A stretch of 64,000 nt of DNA from Tridacna crocea (taxonomy: Eukaryota; Mollusca; Bivalvia; Cardiida; Cardiidae), in NCBI GenBank assembly GCA_943736015.1, contig OX031061.1:55000192-55064191 (forward strand), read 5' to 3'. Both the position numbers and the translations under genes were made by a program. Under the pieces are notes generated by a model. It did no database searches. It saw only the letters and a list, made by a program, of their open reading frames with translations, and was not told the origin of the DNA. Of this stretch, positions 32,867-45,400 are shown one piece after another (positions within the stretch are counted from its first letter, which is position 1; every line of letters starts with the position of its first letter).

Positions 32867-34239
32867 CCTCACTAGCTATCAGAATATATCCTTAACCACA
32901 CAACAAAATTTCAGACCTGTCTAAATTGAAAGACTGTGATGCAGACAACAGTTTGAAGTAGCTAAAGATAAATTTTTCTTTAACATGGTGGGAAACATTG
33001 TGGGAATAGAGAAAATGCTGGTAACTAGCATGTTTTCCTATTGCCACAATGTTTACAAAAGGATTCTTCCTTTGTCATTAAAAGTTGCGACTGTGTTGAA
33101 ACGTGTTAAGGCACAAGCAGCTTTCTTTTGCCAGAAACACTTTTGTTAAACACAGATTCAGGAAAGTCTATCCTTCCACATTTTTTTTTTAATTTCTGTG
33201 TAATGTTCCACACTTGTATAATTGTTTCCCAAGGGCACTTTTGAGACATGTCCCCTTCTTCTTGCTTTGTAAAATGGCAGCTAGGCAGTCTGTCATTCCA
33301 GGTGCGTGGTGTGACTGAATGTGCTCCAGAAAACACTCTTTATCTTCCTCCCTTCGTAAACTCTTTTACCTGCAGTTTGAATATGTTTTCTTCCATTTAC
33401 AGCAAATATTTTAATAGCTCAGTCATATTTTATGCAAAGACTGTGGCCCTTGGTAGTACATGTAGTTAACAAGGCTTCTTTTTGTTGACAAACCTGTGGT
33501 GGCATATTTCTGCCACAAGATACGAGGTAGCTATTGCAATAATTTAACCCTTGACCACATGGCGAAATTTTAGACCTATCTGAATTGAAAGCATTTGTAA
33601 ACCACAGTCTCAAAGTGGCTCAAATGGTGCAATTTTGCTTTCATAGGGTAGAAATCTTTGTGGGAAAAGGAGTAAAATGCTGGTTACTGGCATTTTCTCC
33701 TTTTCCCACAATATTTTCAAAAGCTTCTTACTCAGGGTCATTAAAAGTCGTCATTGTGTGGTTACAACATTGTGTGCCTACAACTGACACTCATATTACC
33801 TATAATTAAATATGGTTCCTGAGCACCTTCATCAAGAACCTTATGAATTCTCCTATTCCCCAAATAGTTTTGAAGTTGTTCCAAGGAAGCATTTTGATTT
33901 GTATTTGTGATTTTAAAGAACTCTGTTCATATAGAGTCTTGTCTAAATTTACTGATTAACTCTTTGTGGTAACAACAAAATTTTAGACTGGTCTTAATTG
34001 ATAGCACTTGCTGAGGACAATAGAGCTATCACAATAACTTTGTCTCCAGGTCAGCTTCGAGCATGATTGAAATATTTAAGCAAAAAATATTAAGTTTATC
34101 ATGATACTTTTTTCAGGAAACTTTTTCTTATCTGATAATATATTAACCCTTATGCTACTTACTTAGTATGAATAAATGCTCTTTTGCAGACAGTGAAGAT
34201 CAACATAAGGCATAGAGCATACTGTCTGATCTTGGATTA

Positions 34240-35776
34240 CCAGCATTGGTAAAAAATATTGTTTACCAGCATTTTGTCCTTTTCCCACAATTTTTTCAAG
34301 GCATTCTTTCTCAGGTTGGTCAAAAGTCGAGATTGTGTGGTAAAGAGTTAAACAAAAACACTTAAACTGTGTTTATGTGATCTTTAACTATGCTTGTGAT
34401 GAGTAAATTTCAAGAAAGCACTTCTGATAAGTTCTTTTTTTCCTATTTACTTACTGGTCTTATGCAAACACAGAAATTGGGTGCCATTCCACATTACAGC
34501 TTGTCTTCATCTCTGTCAATACCTGGGCATATGCACTGACTTGGCTTTGTGGCTGGTCTGGGACCTTAGGTGTTTGCTATAATTACAACATATTTCATTT
34601 GATAACAAAATTAATGTGGTTTAGATTAGTTGGTTGGTTGCATTTGGGTTTAACACCACTTTAACAGCTAAGGTCATATCATGGCAGTCCATGAAACAGG
34701 TGTTTCCTGACTTTCTTACACCGGTACTAACACAACTTTCTTTCCAAAGCCACCACCTACTTTTTTCACATATATGCTTCAGCACAGGTGAGAGGCGAAA
34801 ATATGCCGTAAATATACCGTAAAGAAAGTTCGCCTCAACCGGATGTCAAACTCACAACCACCTGGTCACGAGTCCGACATGCTCACCACTGAGCCACCCA
34901 GGTGGGCAAATATGATTTAGATGCAGAGAATTGACCTTACAGCTGACTAAGTTTCGATCCAGATCAGCCTGTGCTATCTGCACAGGCTGACCTGGGTTAA
35001 TTCTTTTCCCTATTAGTCAATTTTCTGTCTGTCAAAGGCTCAGTCTACCTCATAATTAAGTTGGTTGTAAAAAAGTGGGTATGTGATGTCTTGCTTCTAT
35101 GGATCACCAAGATGCATTAAGCTCCATTTTGTCAGATCATGGCTCACATACAAATGTAAAGATAGTGGGCAGTGCAGTTTCAATATCAGACTACAAGTTC
35201 CATGCAATCTGATCTTGACCTAAACTATGTGCAAAAGCAACTTGCACTGATGCTACCTCTCCAAGGAATTATGCTTTGATAGGATAGAAAACTTTGTTAG
35301 AAAAGGAGAAAATGCTGGTTACCAACATTTTCTCCTTTTCCCACAATGTTTTCTAAAGGCTTCTTTCTCAGAGTTGTCAAAAGTAGGGATTGTGTGGTAA
35401 TGGGTTAATTCCTCTGCGAAATGTGAAGACTGAACTGGGCAGAGACCTTCTGCTATCATTCAATTTTCTGTGTGCTGAAGGACCATTTTTCCTGTAGATT
35501 CAATCATTCATTAGACTAAATGAATTTTATGGAACACAGATATTTGCATTATTCCTTTACCAATCAATCCCCGGTTTTTACGACCCTGAAATGGAAGCCT
35601 TTTGAAAACATTTATGGGAAAAGGAGAAAATGCTGGTAACCAGCATTTTCTCCTTTTTGCACAATGTTTTCTACCCAGTTGGAAAAAAAAATCAATTTTT
35701 AAGTCATGTTGTTTTTTTCGTCATCTGCAAATGCTTTCACCTTTCACCCTAAAGTTTTGTCAATTGGTAAAGGGTT
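34240..35776. mobile_element. TTAA MITE halves (34240-34351, 35275-35408) and a copy at 35551-35776
   Basis: The two halves comprise palindrome plus right arm and end in TTAA at 34348-34351 and 35405-35408. The third has both arms and a good palindrome, with eroded TTAA at each end. Confidence 0.65.
34620..34922 (-). mobile_element. tRNA-derived SINE, family 2, with 7-bp target duplication
   Basis: On the minus strand the head reads GGTGGCTCAGTGGTGAGCAT, then a B-box-like GTTGTGAGTTTGACATCC, a body containing TGTTAAAGTGGTGTTAAACC, and a tail AACCAACCAACTAA. TTTAGAT flanks it exactly at 34620-34626 and 34916-34922. The body differs from family 1. It resembles in style the V-domain SINEs known from molluscs, but that placement is not verified. 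Confidence 0.65.
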
Positions 35777-36130
35777 TGTCTCCTTTTGCAAGAGCATGCC
35801 TCATTTATATGAAATAGTGGACTTTATGGATCCATGTTCTATGTGGTCTAATCTTGACCTACTGTATTATATAGGTTGATCTTACTTCCCCAAGTTGGTG
35901 CGAGTCGTATCTGGGTTTACAGTTGAAAATACTGTTTACAGGTTGTGTTGCATTTTATACGCTCTGGGCCCTTCAGGATTCTACCATTCCAATACCAAAC
36001 CAACAGTCTGTCATCATCTGTAAGACAGTGTGTAAGGTGGAAAAAATGAATAGGATAATAAATAAAATTATAAAAATTCTTGATTATTTTATAAACAAGT
36101 TATGAACAATCTCATCCAAACTGCTGCTTT

Positions 36131-37554
36131 ACCCCTAGCAAAACAACCTGTGTTTTAATGATCCTGAGAAAGAAGGCTTATTAAAATATTGTAGGAAAAG
36201 GAAAAAAATACTGGTAACCAGCATTGACTCCTTTTCTTACAATGCTCTCTACCTTTTCAGAGACAAATCCCATTATTGAAGCCATATTCAGGGTTTTATC
36301 TACAATATTATTGCTTTCTAAGGACAAAATCTAACACTTTATCATCTGGCATGGAATTAAATACAAGTCTGTTTATTTTCAGCAATTTTACTTCTTGGAT
36401 TTAACTGTTTTTCTTGCATCTGCAGCTCAGCATAAAAATTCCATTTTTCAAAAATTTCTGCATAATTCTTTGTAGTTTTGAAGAAAACGGTCTACATTGG
36501 ATTTGTCATCTACAAATGATTTCAGTTTGGATGAGTTTAACATTTTATTGTTGTGTCTGTGAGGTAGAACATCTGCCTCATAAGCCAAAGATCTCAAGAT
36601 TGTTATGTGGGAGCAGGTGTCAACTTAGGGATTTTTCATTGGCTCTCATATTCCCCGTGAGTACTGGTGTAGTTCCCAGGAAGCAGAATCGAGAGAGATT
36701 AATATAATTTGTAAGAACTTGTTTCTCAATGATGTATAATAAATTTGCCTAACCCTTTACCAAAGAATTCCTGGATTTAACAACCCTGAGAAAGAAGCAT
36801 TTTGAAAACATCGTGGGAAAAGGAGAAAATGCTGGTAACTAGTACTTTCTCCTTTTCCAACACTGTTTTCTACCTTGCTGGAAACAAATTTCAATTTTTG
36901 AGTTACATCTATTTTGTAGTCTGCAGGTTCTTTGGATTTGGATCAGTCTAAAATTTTGTTGTTTGGTTAAGAGTTAAACTAAACTGAACTAAAATTTTGT
37001 TGTGTGGGAAAGGGTCAAATCTAAAAATTTGAGCTTCATAGGCTTCATAACCTGTTTATTCTACTTTTATTGTGAAACAAGTCCAATGCAGCTCAACAGA
37101 TTATTTCTATCTTCGAAATTGTAGAAAACATTCTGAAAAAAGGAGAAAATGCTTGTAACCAGCATTTTTTCCCTTTTCAACAATGTTATCAAAATGCTAC
37201 TCCGTCAGTCATAAAAACCTCTGTTTGGAAATGGGTTAATGTAGTTGTAGAGTAAAGGGTAATTCATAATGTCATGTGAAGGGCAGGTACAGTGACTGTG
37301 TACATTATGTAGTTTTTAAAAGTTTAACCCTTTACCAGATGACAAAATTTTAGCCCCATCCAAATTGAAAGCATAATTTTGAAGATGACAAATCAATGTG
37401 GCTCAAATGGTGCAACTGTTTAGTGATAGGTAGAAAACATTGTAGGAAAAGGAGAAAATGCTGGTTACCAGCATGTTCTCCTTTGCCCACAATGTTTTCA
37501 AAAGGTTTCTTTCCAAAGATCGTCAAAAGTCATAATTGTGTGGTTAAGGGTTAA
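36131..37554. mobile_element. TTAA MITE cluster (36131-36361, 36750-36977, 37116-37238, 37324-37554)
   Basis: The last is complete with TTAA at 37324-37327 and 37551-37554. The second ends in TTAA at 36974-36977. The others are decayed or half copies. Confidence 0.65.
36545..36710 (+). mobile_element. possible decayed tRNA-headed SINE fragment
   Basis: GAGGTAGAACATCTGCCTCA followed by AAGCCAAAGATCTCAAGATT resembles the D-arm to B-box span of an elongator tRNA head. No second copy occurs in the window to confirm a family. Confidence 0.3.
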
Positions 37555-37862
37555 ATGTTTAAATGTTCTATTGGAGCGAAGAGTCCTGTGTGTGTTTGTT
37601 ATCTATTTGGAGGGCTGTGCTTGTTGCATGGCACATGGATTCTGTGAATCATGGGATAGCAAGTCATGTTAAAGGTGGCTATCCAGAATTCTCACATCCC
37701 ACCAAATTAAAAAATATTTATATCATTGAAATTTATATGAAGAAACAATACAAATCATCAATAATTAAGAATCATAGAAATACAAAAAAAAAATTTTGAT
37801 GGTATTCCCTTAAAAGGCTATGCAGCCTCTTAAACTATTTTTAGATTTCCCGCCAAAAATAA

Positions 37863-39065
37863 ACAAGAGGACTGTGATGGTCCTATATTGCTCACCTGAG
37901 TACCACGCTGTAAAATCAAACTTGTGACCCCTGGGCAGGGACAGTTTTGACCCCAGGGGCATCCTAAGAAAATACCAAGTAGAGGTCCACTAGGAGATGC
38001 TACTTACAAAATATCACAGCTCTACGCTTTTTAGTTTCAGAGAAGTAGAATTTTAAAGTTTTCCTTCTCTCTTCTTATGTTTTAAACTTGTGACCCATGG
38101 GGCAGGGCAAGCTTGGACCCCCAGGGGCGTAGTATGAAGAAACTTCGTAGAATTCCACTAAGAAATGCAACACACCAAATATCAAAGCTCTACGCCTTCT
38201 AGTTTCAGAGAATAAGAAATTTAAAGTTTTCCTTCTTTCTTCCTATGTTTCAAACTTGTGACCCCCGGGGCAGGACCAGTTTTGACCCAAGGGGCATCAT
38301 ATGAACAATCTTGGTAGAGGTCCACTAGGGGATGCTACATAATAAATATCAAAGCTCTGCACCACCTAGTTTCAGACAAGAAAACTTTTAAAGTTTTCTT
38401 TCTTTGTTCCTATGATTCAAGCTTGTGACCCCCGGGGAGGGGCCAGTTTTGACCCCAGGGACATCATAAGAACAATCTTGGCAGAGGTCCACTAGGAGAT
38501 GCTACACACCCAATATCAATGCTCTGCACTTTCTATTTTCAGAGAAGAAAATCTTTAAAGTTTTCTTTTTTTGTTCCTAACTTTCAAACTTGTGACCCCC
38601 ACGGAGGCCCAGTTTTGACCCCAGGGGCATCATATGATCTTGGTAGAGGTCCGCTAGGAGATGCTACATACCAAATATCAAAGCTCTGCACTTTCTAGTT
38701 TCAGAGAAGAAGAACATATGAACAATCTTGGTAGAGGTCCACCAGGAGATGCTACATACCAAATATCAAAGCTCTACGCGTTCTAGTTTCAGAGAAGAAG
38801 ATTTTCAAAGATTTTTCTATTTTTTCCTTTTGGTTGCCATGGCAACCAGAATAATGGCTGGAATTCAATCTCTTGAACAACTTTTGTAGAGGCTTACCCA
38901 AGGAACATCCCTGCCAAGTTTCATCAAGATTGGCCCAGTGGTTTCGAAGGAGAAGATGTTTAAAGAAATTGTGGACGACGGACGACAAATGACGCACGTC
39001 GCATGATGGACGTTGGGCGATCACAAAAGCTCACCATGAGTACTTCGTGCTCAGGTGAGCTAAAA
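37863..39065 (-). mobile_element. Helitron-like repeat, minus strand, near full length
   Basis: It runs from ACAAGAGGACTGTGATGGTC to CACTTCG-type sequence and GCTCAGGTGAGCTAAAAA, i.e. both family ends are present. It contains about five units with the GGTAGAGGTCCACTAGGAGA marker and the GGTTGCCATGGCAACC box. Confidence 0.65.
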
Positions 39066-39597
39066 AGCATTGTGGGAATGTTAAGTGACTGGCATGTGAC
39101 TAATAATGCTGAAATTCCATAACATAAGAAACATGTAATTATTTTCCATAATGTCTTCTTCAGGCGCGATGTATGAAGCTTTGTCTGTGTATTTCCAGTG
39201 TGTAATTAAGCGAGTTTCTCATGTAAAAATACACTGTGTTTCCCCTGGGTGTCGACCTGGGCCGTAGTAAATTTCTAATTTCTCTTGTTGTCAGATGGTT
39301 TTCGAATACTTGGGTTTTATGAATAAACATTAAAAGGTTTTTGGAGTATAGGGACGCTTTTTTGTATTCTTGTAAAATTTTCGTCCAAAAATCTGAAGGG
39401 CCACCTTTAAGCTATAAACTGAGGAGTCAGCAACCATCTTTAGACATGCACTTTTGCAAGGTATATACCTGAATAGTGTGCGGCAGTGCTGGAAAGAGTT
39501 CTGGGGTAAGCTTTATCTTAGAGAATTTCACTTTTAGAGCATACTTTTTTAGGGTAGACTTTGAAACCATTGATTGTTGAAAGGTTGTCCTGTTTTT

Positions 39598-41088
39598 AGC
39601 TCAACTTAGCACAAAGTGCTAAAGGTGAGCTATTGTGATTACCTTATGTCTGGCGTCCGTTGTCTACCAAAATTGTTCAAAGAACTCTGGTTGCCATGGC
39701 AACAAAAAGAAAAAAAAACAAGAGGACCATGATGGTCCTATATCGCTCACCTGAGTACCAAGCTTAAAAATCAAACATGTGACCCCTGGGCAGGGCCAGT
39801 TTTGACCCCAGGGACATCATATAAACAATCTTGGTAGAGGTTCACTAGGAGATGCTATGTGTACATACAAAATATCAAAGCTCTGCACCTTGTTTCAAAC
39901 AAGAAGAATTTTAAAGTTTTCCTTTTTTGTTCCTATGTTTCAAACTTGTGGCCCGCGGGGTGGGGCTAGTTTTGACCCAAGGGGCATCATTTGAACAATC
40001 TTGGTAGAGGTCCACTAGGAGATGCTACACACAAAATATCAAAGCTCTGCACCTTATACTTTCAGAGAAGAAAAATTTTAAAGTTTTCCTTCTTTGTTTC
40101 TATGTTTCAAACTTGTGACCCCCGGGATGGGACCAGTTTAGACCCCCGGGGACATCATATGAACAATCTTGGTAGAGGTCCACTAGGAGATGCTACAAAC
40201 CAAATTTCAAAGCTCTACGCCTTCTAGTTTCAGAGAAGAAGATTTTCAAAGATTTTGCAATTTTTTTCCTTTTGGTTGCCATGGCAACCAGAGTTATGGG
40301 TGGAATTCAATCTCTTGAACATCTTTGGTAGAGCTTCATCCAAGGAACATCCCTGCCGAGTTTCATCATGATTGGCTCCGGTTTAGGACGAGATGTTTTA
40401 AAGAAATTCTGGAGGACGCACGACAGACAACGGACGCCGGATATTTAGCGATCACAAAAGCTCACCAGGAGCACTTCGTGCTCAGGTGAGCTAAAAACAG
40501 AATCTTTGAAAATCTTCTTCTCTGAAACTAGAAGGCGTAGAGCTTTGATATTTGGTATGTAACATCTCCTAATGGACCTCTACTGAGTTTGTTCAAACTA
40601 TGCCCCTAGGGTCAAAACTAGCCCCCGCCTTGGGGGATAACGAGTTTGAGCATATGAACAAAGAAGGAAAACTTTAAAAATCTTCTCCTCTGAAACTTGA
40701 TGGAGTAGAGCTTTGATATTTGGTATGTAGCATCTCCTAGTGAACCTCTACCAAGTTTGTTCAAATTATATCTCTAGGGTCAAAACTGGCCCCACCCCTG
40801 GGGTCACAAGTTTGAGCATAGGAACAAAGAAGGAAAACTTTATAAATCTTCTCCTCTGAAACTTGAAGGTGTAGAGCTTTGATATTTGGTATGTAGCATC
40901 TCCTAGTGAACCTCTACCAAGTTTGTCCAAATTAAAACCCTGCGGTCAAAACTGGCCCAACCCCAGGGGTCACAAGTTTGAGCATAGGAACAAAGAAGGA
41001 AAACTTTAAAAATCTTCTCTGAAACTTGAAGGTGTACTGCCAGTAGAGCTTTGATATTTAGTATGTGATATCTCCTATATGTAGTTTT
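39598..41088 (+). mobile_element. Helitron-like repeat split by insertion of another copy
   Basis: The head (39598-39717) ends in the GGTTGCCATGGCAACAAAAA box. The body resumes at 40498 with CAGAATCTTTGAAAATCTTC, exactly what follows that box in the 6265 copy. The intervening 39719-40496 is a complete copy in the opposite orientation. Confidence 0.65.
39719..40496 (-). mobile_element. Helitron-like repeat nested inside another copy
   Basis: Both family ends are visible: ACAAGAGGACCATGATGGTC at the left and GCTCAGGTGAGCTAAAAA at the right. It sits in an A-rich stretch of the host copy and is the younger of the two. Confidence 0.65.
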
Positions 41089-41179
41089 AAAGGTTTATTT
41101 TAATCCTTACCACAAAGTCTGACTTTTAAGAACCCTGGGGAAGAAAGCTTTCGAATACATTATGGTAAACAACATTTCC

Positions 41180-42129
41180 TCATGATTGACTGTCATATTT
41201 AACCTTATTTGGCCTGCAACATGTGAAAAAGAGTATTCGAACGTTTGCGTCAAGAGTCATCTCTGATTAGCCTGTGCAGTCTGCGCAGGCTAAACTGAGA
41301 CGACTCTTTCTATTCTTACACAATTTTCTGTTTTGTGCAAGTCTGCTGTACATAACACAAAATTGAATATTGTCATAAAGTATTGTCTCGGATCAATCTG
41401 CGTGGATTGCAATCTGGTCAATGAAGACAATTTACACATATGAATGAAAGCCCATCCCTATCTTCTTTCCAACCAATGTTTATTAATATTAGTCAGCATT
41501 CGTTATAGAAATAGTCTTAGACTGTTGTTTTATAAATAAATAATCATTCTGGCTTATCATTCAATATACGACAGTAGTAAATTATACGGCACAATCAGTA
41601 ATCCACGAGGGGAAGGTTTTCTCTTAGGTTTCAATGAATACAATGGAAAAAAATGGTGGCAATGCACACAGGAAATCGGCCAGGAATTCTCACCTATTTT
41701 CAAAACCTTTTTTCAAATTTCACAAAGAAATTATAGCATCTTGTAATAATTACAGTCACGGCCATCATATGACATAAGCTTTTAAGAAGGCGATTAATTC
41801 TAAACAATCAACCAATCAAACTACAATTTCTGAAATTAGTCAAACCTGTTTCGTGCAAACTTCTGTGAATCCGTTTTCACTTCACTTTCTGTTTATTTGG
41901 AACAAACAAATCATTATAGTTTCGAATTGGCCAGGGTCAAAATTATAAATAATAGAGAAAGATTTTTTTTTATCCAATTCTGATAAGAAGAAAACTTAAT
42001 ACACACATGAATTGCGCAAGAAGGTGATTTCTATCGTTCCTTCTTCCCAAGTTTGAACCAAAATGCGAAACGGAAGTTAAGGCTTTGGCTGTAGCTGTCA
42101 CAACACTATAAAGCAAAATCGACTATCTA
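41180..42129. other. low-repeat stretch left of the macrosatellite
   Basis: Apart from a foldback at 41222-41335, no repeat family, exon or convincing reading frame is seen. It forms the flank against which the array starts abruptly near 42130. Confidence 0.4.
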
Positions 42130-43630
42130 TCTAGTGGATTTAAAGTCTTCTTTAAAGGCTGCTGTGCAGTCCTTGGCAAACTGCCAGGCCTGCACCATCC
42201 ACACATGCCAGATTTCACTGAAAATGGGCAACCATTTAAGAAAATAGGGGCGTAGAAGACCATGTTTTGGTCTTTTCAAGCCCCTTTCAAGCTTTCAAGA
42301 GTTACTTCCCTTAAACCCTCAATGCACTCGGCCCCCGCCCCCCTCCCCAGCCCTTAAGTGGTTTCGCTTTTCTAACTCAGCCCACAATAAATGCTGCACA
42401 TTGAAACTTTCCATAAACCAAAGTGATCAATGTACAGTGTAAAAAAAAAAAAAATGCCCAGAAATTAATGCGACAAGTGGCTAAAAAAAGACTGAAAACT
42501 CTTTCAGTTGCTTCCTATTGCATATATCAAACAAGGGCAACTGAAGTGTAATTTTTCTAATCTCTTCAAACCACAACAAGAAACCCAGTTACGTTGACTA
42601 TGTGCCAGTTACGCTCATGCGAAAACCCCAGAAATTAATGCGACAAGTGGCTAAAAAAAGACTGAAAACTCTCAGTTGCTTCCTATTGCATATATCAAAA
42701 AAAGGCAACTGAAGTGTAATTTTTCCAATCTCTTCAAACTGCAACAAGAAACCCAGTTACGTTGACTACGGTCACACACGTGCCAGTTACGCTCATGCGA
42801 AAACCCCAGAAAATAATGCGACAGGTGGCTAAAAAAAGACTGAAGGCTGTTTCAGTAGCATCTGCTTCTTATTGCATAAATCAAACAAAAGGAATTAATT
42901 TTCAATGTATATTTTTCTCTCTAATCCCTTTATACCGTGACGACAAATCTATTTACGTTGACTGCCGTCTCAAAGGTGCCGGTTACGTATACGCGAAAAC
43001 GCGCAAAATCAACTTTCGGAACATTTCATGGCAGAGGACACCTGTTGCTTAATAGGTCAAATATAGGGAATTTAATTTCTAATATCTGTTTTTCATTTCT
43101 GCAATCCTTTTTTACCGTGACAACAAACCCTTTTAGGTTGTGTATTGTCTCGCAGGTGCCACTTACGTGTCCGCAAAAACATGAAAAATCGACTTGCGGA
43201 ATATTTCATAGCAGACGACAACTGTTGCTTAAGTCAATTAAAGGGATTTTTCTCTTTCTTTTTCTCTCACTAGGGCCATCGATTTGGTTACGGTGACCAT
43301 CTCACCCATACGTGACTGTTACGTGCCGCGCATAAAATCGTAAAATCAACTTTGACACTTTCGGAGGCAACTGATACCTGTCGTACAAATCAAAGAAAGG
43401 TAAACAGAATTTTCCCCTGTTTTCTTACCAGGGTCACGAAAACATTGAACCAATTTTGACGACCACGCGAGTCAAAAGTCAATTTTATGTTTAATTGCTG
43501 CGCAAAAATATGAAATTCAAAAGCAACTTTTTCCGATAAAAAAATCTTGTTGTCGTTTGAAGAATTTAGAAGAAGGCCATAAAGACACAATAAGATGTAA
43601 GAATAACTAAAAATCAATTGCTTCTTTGAC

Positions 43631-43758
43631 AGGGTAGAAAACATTGTGGGAAAAGGAGAAAATGCTGGTAACCTGCATTGTCTCCTTTCCTCAGATTATT
43701 TTCAAAAGCATTCTCTTTCAGGGGTGTTAAAACGTGTCAATGTGTGGTAAAAGGTTAA
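43631..43758. mobile_element. half TTAA MITE captured in the macrosatellite unit (first unit)
   Basis: AGGGTAGAAAACATTGTGGG through AAATGCTGGTAACC and the right arm to GTGTGGTAAAAGGTTAA at 43755-43758 is the right half of the TTAA element. The left terminus is absent. The same half recurs once per unit (45437-45564, then every 1,830 bases). Confidence 0.8.
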
Positions 43759-44258
43759 TAAGAATAAACAGATATCCCCACCCCCCCATCAGCCAATCAA
43801 ATCTCTTCCCTGTCTGAAATTATCCAATCAGAGAAGCTTTAAGGAAATCGGCATGGATACCAACAGCCAATCAGAGAAGACTTTAAGAAATTCAACAGCC
43901 AATATGGTGCCCAAATTCATCGATAAGAAACAGTGAAAGAAACGGCATAAAAGTGGATTTAAAGTCTTCTTTAAAGGCTGCTGTGCAGTCCTTGGCAAAC
44001 TGCCAGGCCTGCACCATCCACACATGCCAGATTTCACTGAAAATGGGCAACCATTTAAGAAAATAGGGGCGTAGAAGACCATGTTTTGGTCTTTTCAAGC
44101 CCCTTTCAAGCTTTCAAGAGTTACTTCCCTTAAACCCTCAATGCACTCGGCCCCAGCCCTTAAGTGGTTTCGCTTTTCTAACTCAGCCCACAATAAATGC
44201 TGCACATTGAAACTTTCCATAAACCAAAGTGATCAATGTACAGTGTAAAAAAAAAAAA

Positions 44259-45400
44259 AATGCCCAGAAATTAATGCGACAAGTGGCTAAAAAAAGACTG
44301 AAAACTCTTTCAATTGCTTCCTATTGCATATATCAAACAAGGGCAACTGAAGTGTAATTTTTCTAATCTCTTCAAACCGCAACAAGAAACCCAGTTACGT
44401 TGACTATGTGCCAGTTACGCTCATGCGAAAACCCCAGAAATTAATGCGACAAGTGGCTAAAAAAAGACTGAAAACTCTCAGTTGCTTCCTATTGCATATA
44501 TCAAAAAAAGGCAACTGAAGTGTAATTTTTCCAATCTCTTCAAACTGCAACAAGAAACCCAGTTACGTTGACTACGGTCACACACGTGCCAGTTACGCTC
44601 ATGCGAAAACCCCAGAAAATAATGCGACAGGTGGCTAAAAAAAGACTGAAGGCTGTTTCAGTAGCATCTGCTTCTTATTGCATAAATCAAACAAAAGGAA
44701 TTAATTTTCAATGTATATTTTTTTCTCTAATCCCTTTATACCGTGACGACAAATCTATTTACGTTGACTACCGTCTCAAAGGTGCCGGTTACGTATACGC
44801 GAAAACGCGCAAAATCAACTTTCGGAACATTTCATGGCAGAGGACACCTGTTGCTTAATAGGTCAAATATAGGGAATTTAATTTCTAATATCTGTTTTTC
44901 ATACCTGCAATCCTTTTTTACCGTGACAACAAACCCTTTTAGGTTGTGTATTGTCTCGCAGGTGCCACTTACGTGTCCGCAAAAACATGAAAAATCGACT
45001 TGCGGAATATTTCATAGCAGACGACAACTGTTGCTTAAGTCAATTAAAGGGATTTTTCTCTTTCTTTTTCTCTCACTAGGGCCATCGATTTGGTTACGGT
45101 GACCATCTCACCCATACGTGACTGTTACGTGCCGCGCATAAAATCGAAAAATCAACTTTGACACTTTCGGAGGCAACTGATACCTGTCGTACAAATCAAA
45201 GAAAGGTAAACAGAATTTTTCCCTGTTTTCTTACCAGGGTCACGAAAACATTGAACCAATTTTGACGACCACGCGAGTCAAAAGTCAATTTTATGTTTAA
45301 TCGCTGCGCAAAAATATGAAATTCAAAAGCAACTTTTTCCGATAAAAAAATCTTGTTGTCGTTTGAAGAATTTAGAAGAAGGCCATAAAGACACAATAAG
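44259..45400 (+). repeat. monomer block inside the macrosatellite unit (unit 2 shown)
   Basis: Six diverged monomers are marked by a CpG-rich box of the type GTTACGTTGACT...GTGCCAGTTACG...GCGAAAA. The box recurs near 44394, 44562, 44758, 44938, 45093 and 45256, spaced about 168, 196, 180, 155 and 163 bases. The rest of each monomer is AT-rich and more diverged. The 1,830-bp unit is therefore a higher-order repeat. Confidence 0.75.

Larger units (their letters stand above)
31593..33763. mobile_element. TTAA MITE copies (31593-31821, 31925-32131, 32890-33108, 33544-33763)
   Basis: The first has both TTAA ends. The second lacks half the palindrome. The third is decayed. The fourth has a left TTAA at 33544-33547 and ends ATTGTGTGGTTAC with the right TTAA lost. 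Confidence 0.65.

Noticed and set aside
3161-37238. Many short frames on both strands reading like ENIVGKGENAGNQHFLLFPQCF
   Set aside because: They are translations of the TTAA element palindrome in successive copies, not genes.
41800-41830. CCAAT-like AACCAATCAAAC in the array flank as a promoter
   Set aside because: A single motif without TATA, exon or other support.
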